Shown: positions 60,501 through 64,000 of the stretch, in pieces | Layout: each line of letters begins with the position of its first letter | Position numbering within the stretch: the first letter of the stretch is position 1 | Origin: Pterobdella sp. o SKG-2022 | Lineage: Eukaryota; Annelida; Clitellata; Hirudinida; Piscicolidae | Assembly (NCBI GenBank): GCA_964035795.1 | Contig: OZ038321.1 | Span: forward strand, 18,107,209-18,171,208 | Length of the DNA stretch: 64,000 nt | Direction of reading: 5' to 3' | Translations under genes and position numbers: made by a program | The notes under the pieces: model-generated | What the model saw: only the letters and a program-made list of their open reading frames with translations | Told to the model about the DNA's origin: nothing | Databases searched by the model: none

Positions 60501-63500
60501 TAAGCATTCGAGTGTGCTTAGTAGAACAAGGTTGCTTTTTCACAATTCTCATTCAAGTGTCATCCTTCAGGCGTTTTTGCTTGAAGACGACTTCATTTTT
60601 CAATCTATTCAGTACTTTACATGAAGTGTTTTTCCCTAACTGCTTCAAAAGTTAAGTAATTTTTTTGTTTTTCGAAAAATATATTTTTTAAAGAATAAAA
60701 AAATTTCGTAAACAGAGGTTTTCTAGAATGAAATGATAGATAAATTACATTCAATTATGAATTCATTTTGTCAACTAATTGTAGAGTTGATAAAAAAGAT
60801 ATATAAAATATCAAAAGCTCTCAAAGACACAATATATTTTACAGCCCAGTTACTTTTTTTAACTTGTGAACAAATGCCAAATATATCGCCAGCACCACCA
60901 TCCTCACTGATGAAGACATATGTCACAGATATTTTGTACTATGAAAATAAATAGAAGAATTATGTAGCTTTAAATTTCACTTTGAAAATCTTTTTTGTTT
61001 TACGTTGGACTGTCAAAATTGCAATTATATGAAGTGAGAGTGATAACTTGCGGTGTACGTTTGACAATTTAAGAATTATCTTAAGTGGAAGACAAAAACG
61101 GAGCTTCATGTTCAAAAGATTCAGAATAAATATTGCAAAAAAATTTGAAACCAAAACACCACTTAAATTTTGATCGCTCATAAATTGAAAACCACAAAAA
61201 CCTCAAGTGCGAATGTGCTGAAAATTTATTTCCCAGTATTTCGGCAACTTGCAGATTCAAACCAAAAAACAACATTTGACGTGTTTTTCATTAATTAAAT
61301 TGAAAAGAAACAGCATAAAAACCTTGTGAATTGGGGCTCATGGGATCGACTCCCTCCCCTTCCTTCTTGCGTCCCAGTCTTCCTTCCAGACCCGGGTCCT
61401 CCACTGGCACTTCTTTTTTTTGAATGTGATACTGCAAACAATTTTATCCCAATTTAAGATATGAATTTTTAATCATAACTTCTTTCAAGTATATACATAA
61501 AAGATACTTATTTCAATACACTTGATCAAAGTACATGACAAAATAAAAAGCATGAATTCCAATTTATTTTCTAAATGTCAAAAGATATTTTATTCAGAAA
61601 ATTTTTGTGCAAAAGATCAAAATTTTTCGAGTATGAACAGTTTAAAATCTCTCAAGTTTTCATACCTCCTTGTTAGACACTTGTAGAAAAAGTACTTAGA
61701 TGCACTCATTAAAATGTCAAAATTTCTATTTATTTTTACTATTTTGAAATACTTTTCAAAATTTTTTAGTTTTTTTAATTGGTTAAACTTCAAAATTTCC
61801 TTATTAGTGACGTTTTTCTTTGGATGGTAGCATGGAACAAGTCCAAGTTTGTTAATTAAGGTTGCAAAATACTTACTCAGCTCATTTGTGAACTTGAAGT
61901 TTTCATCAAGTTTTAAAAGCTAACCAATATTTCTTTCTACCTGACGGAACTAAAGTGTAAAAAAATTCAAAATATTTTAGAACTTTCAAAATGTTCCACT
62001 TATTTATAAGCTTTTAGTCATTGTAAAAAAACTAAAACCTTTTCTGATTTTTGTCTCATAGTAGTTAAAACTGGAAAATTATTTTGACAGATCTATTGAG
62101 AACAAAATAACTTAAAATTTTTTCTCACAGATTTGTTTTAATCATTCCTCAACTCACTTTGTCTCGGATTCCCTGTCTCATATTTTCTCGCTCTTCTTCC
62201 ATTTTTCGATATTTTTCGTTTCTCTTTTCTTCAGCCTCTCTTCTGGCTTCAGCAATTTCGGGATCTTCTTCTCCATCATCTTCTTTCTTGTCGTCTTTGT
62301 CTTCTAACGCCCCTGGATGATTTGTTTGGTGTATGAAATGACTTTTTAAAGAAATATTTCTTAAGGAATATCACTTTGATAATTCAAAATTTTCATTAAA
62401 TGTATTTATAACAGATATTTGTTTATTCTATTTGAATATCAAAATAGAAGAAAACTGTCAAATTATAATTAATTAACTAAATTATGATGAAGTAATTTCA
62501 TCTTCTTTTTTTAAAACTGAGAAACTGATAAAACATTAAATAATCTCCAGCCTGTCAAGGCCTTTATATATGACTGCTTGAAAACCCAAGTACGTGATCC
62601 AAATGATAATTTAATAATAGTCATGACATTCATAGAATGTGTTGGAAAAGTACTTTGCCCATTTCCATGAAAACAAATGCCATCAACACGTGTTTTTGTG
62701 GATGAATGAAGAATAACATTCACAACAATAATCTTTATGAATGCATTCTTCTTTTAGAATTTTTCTGATAGTCTTTCATTGCAGTTTTGTTTAGAAACTT
62801 TTCGAAACAAAACTGACAAAATTTCACCAGGATACGCTGAAATGTTAGCCTATCTTTGAATATGAATTATTGGCTATGCATTATTAATTATTTGACCATG
62901 ATATGCCTGACAATAGAAAGTAAATGTTAATTATGAGGAAAACACATATCTTTTTAATACTTCAAAAATATTCTACTTTGAAGTTTTTTGAAATTTTAAT
63001 TAGAGAAAAAATTTTTTCCATTTGCACTTAAATTTAAAATTCAAATTCTGAAAAGAAAAATGAAAAAATAATCATTATTTGTGCTTTTTTGTGTTTTTGA
63101 GGCACAAACTAAGTCCATTCTTATTTCAAAATTTAATAAAGCCAATACTTTTTCGATATCAATAATTCAGACTAATTTCATTTATAATACTATTCTTAAG
63201 TTTTATTGGAAAACATGAATTATTTCAATATTTATAAACATATTTTTGCCAGAATTTCAATTTTAAAGCTTCAATTTGTTGACTTTTGACAATAAAAATT
63301 CCCTTCAAATCAAATCACATTTTTTATCATTTTAGTTTTTATAAAATCATTTCAATAAAACTCATAAAAATATAGATAAATATAGTGAGTCATAAAAGAA
63401 AAAAAATAGTCAAAATATATAAGTGTCGTTGGATTTGGCTAAAAAGTGCAAAATCTCTCAAAAACTTAAAGAAAACATTGAAAAAATTATTTCAAATATT

Positions 63501-63901
63501 TCAAGTATGGAAAACAGTAATAAAATTTTATGTTGATAAGTTACTCAATGAAAAGTTGTAAAATTTGATGAAATATTTAAATAATGTTCTAGTGTAATAA
63601 ACTATTAAAGTAAAATTTTTAATTGAATTCTAATTGGATTTTTAATAAATAAAACTATAGTCCAATACATTTTCTTCAAATTTGTATCAGTTTCATTCGA
63701 AAACCTTTTAAAATATCTTTCAAAACCTTGAAATGTTTGGTGCAAAAGAATGAAAACAAAACAGAATTTCAAAAAAATATTCATTTCAATTTCAAAATAA
63801 GACAATTGTTTCTACAATGATAAGTTTTCATAAGTATTTAATAGCTGAAAAATTATGAGTAACAAACCACTCAACGGATTCCCAAGCAGCATAGAAACCA
63901 T
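57509..63901 (-). CDS. cpx: Complexin with C-terminal CaaX-like motif
   Basis: Small presynaptic protein that binds the assembled SNARE bundle, clamps spontaneous vesicle fusion and promotes evoked fusion. Exons 63901-63868, 62312-62158, 61431-61323 and 57621-57509 join in phase to 136 aa, close to the usual length of about 134. The accessory helix is rich in Glu, Arg and Ala (EIAEARREAEEKR). The SNARE-binding central helix reads YRKMEEERENMRQGIRDKYH and is the most conserved part. Then come LEGRLGRKKEGEGVDPMSP and a C-terminal amphipathic segment (FPKNLDDLKERVKDLP) ending CQLQ. The ending fits a farnesylation CaaX box, as in most invertebrate complexins, which would tether the protein to vesicles. 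The first exon (MVSMLLGNPLS) is the least certain: it fits by phase, start codon and the family's short hydrophobic N-terminus. Confidence 0.93.
57622..61322. other. Complexin intron 3
   Basis: A 3.7-kb AT-rich intron. No alternative C-terminal exon, which some animals use to switch the complexin tail, could be recognised. The open frames near 58369-58563, 60212-60418 and 60733-60954 lack motifs and splice borders. Confidence 0.55.
62313..63867. other. Complexin intron 1
   Basis: About 1.55 kb of AT-rich intron between the short first exon and the helix-coding exon; nothing else is recognised. Confidence 0.5.
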
Positions 63902-64000
63902 TGTAGTATGTTTCAAACAATTTAATTTAAAATTTAAAAATGTTTTTGTTTGAATTTAATTGGACTTCCTTCTTTATCTCGTCACACACCACATATAAGT

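Noticed and set aside
1..64000. CRISPR arrays, tRNA, rRNA, bacterial operons or riboswitches
   Set aside because: None were seen; the window is spliced animal nuclear DNA.

Overview
The window looks like AT-rich nuclear DNA from an invertebrate animal. It holds intron-split genes for neuronal and muscle proteins with canonical GT..AG introns, long non-coding spacers rich in T/A homopolymers, and one decayed non-LTR retrotransposon. The gene set (a Slo1 BK channel, a MOZ/MORF-type histone acetyltransferase, a sarcomeric-type myosin heavy chain, a complexin with a CaaX-like end) points to a bilaterian. The myosin N-terminus and the invertebrate-type Slo1 RCK1 sequence suggest a protostome, perhaps a spiralian such as a flatworm; that last step is a guess. 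All gene models were assembled by hand from six-frame reading, splice sites and intron phase, without alignment software.

Layout. Positions 3179-23412 (minus strand) carry the N-terminal half of a Slo1 large-conductance calcium- and voltage-activated K+ channel in 13 in-frame exons (562 codons). The gene runs off the left edge, so RCK2 and the calcium bowl are not seen. Its first intron is about 14.8 kb and contains a dead APE-type LINE of RTE-like appearance (about 10.88-14.72 kb, same strand), flanked by AT-rich simple repeat. Positions 23413-32162 hold no gene I can support beyond one weak candidate exon.

Positions 32163-42074 (plus strand) carry a KAT6 (MOZ/MORF)-like MYST acetyltransferase. 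It has the paired N-terminal winged helices and the MYST domain, but no tandem PHD fingers, an apparently lost catalytic glutamate, and a very long Asn/Ser/Gln-rich tail in one exon. All exons join in frame (about 1808 aa). Positions 45220-56088 (or 56314) carry a complete class II myosin heavy chain in 38-39 exons (1951 or 1963 aa, two possible C-termini). Positions 57509-63901 (minus strand) carry complexin in four exons (136 aa). The 3' ends of myosin and complexin converge.

The most unusual items are the PHD-less, active-site-altered KAT6-like protein, a 156-bp almost perfectly palindromic hairpin in a myosin intron, a foldback element bracketed by direct repeats plus a duplicated splice acceptor in a KAT6 intron, and two alternative myosin tails with matching poly(A) signals. 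Slo1, complexin and myosin all belong to excitable cells, but nothing here shows that they are co-regulated.
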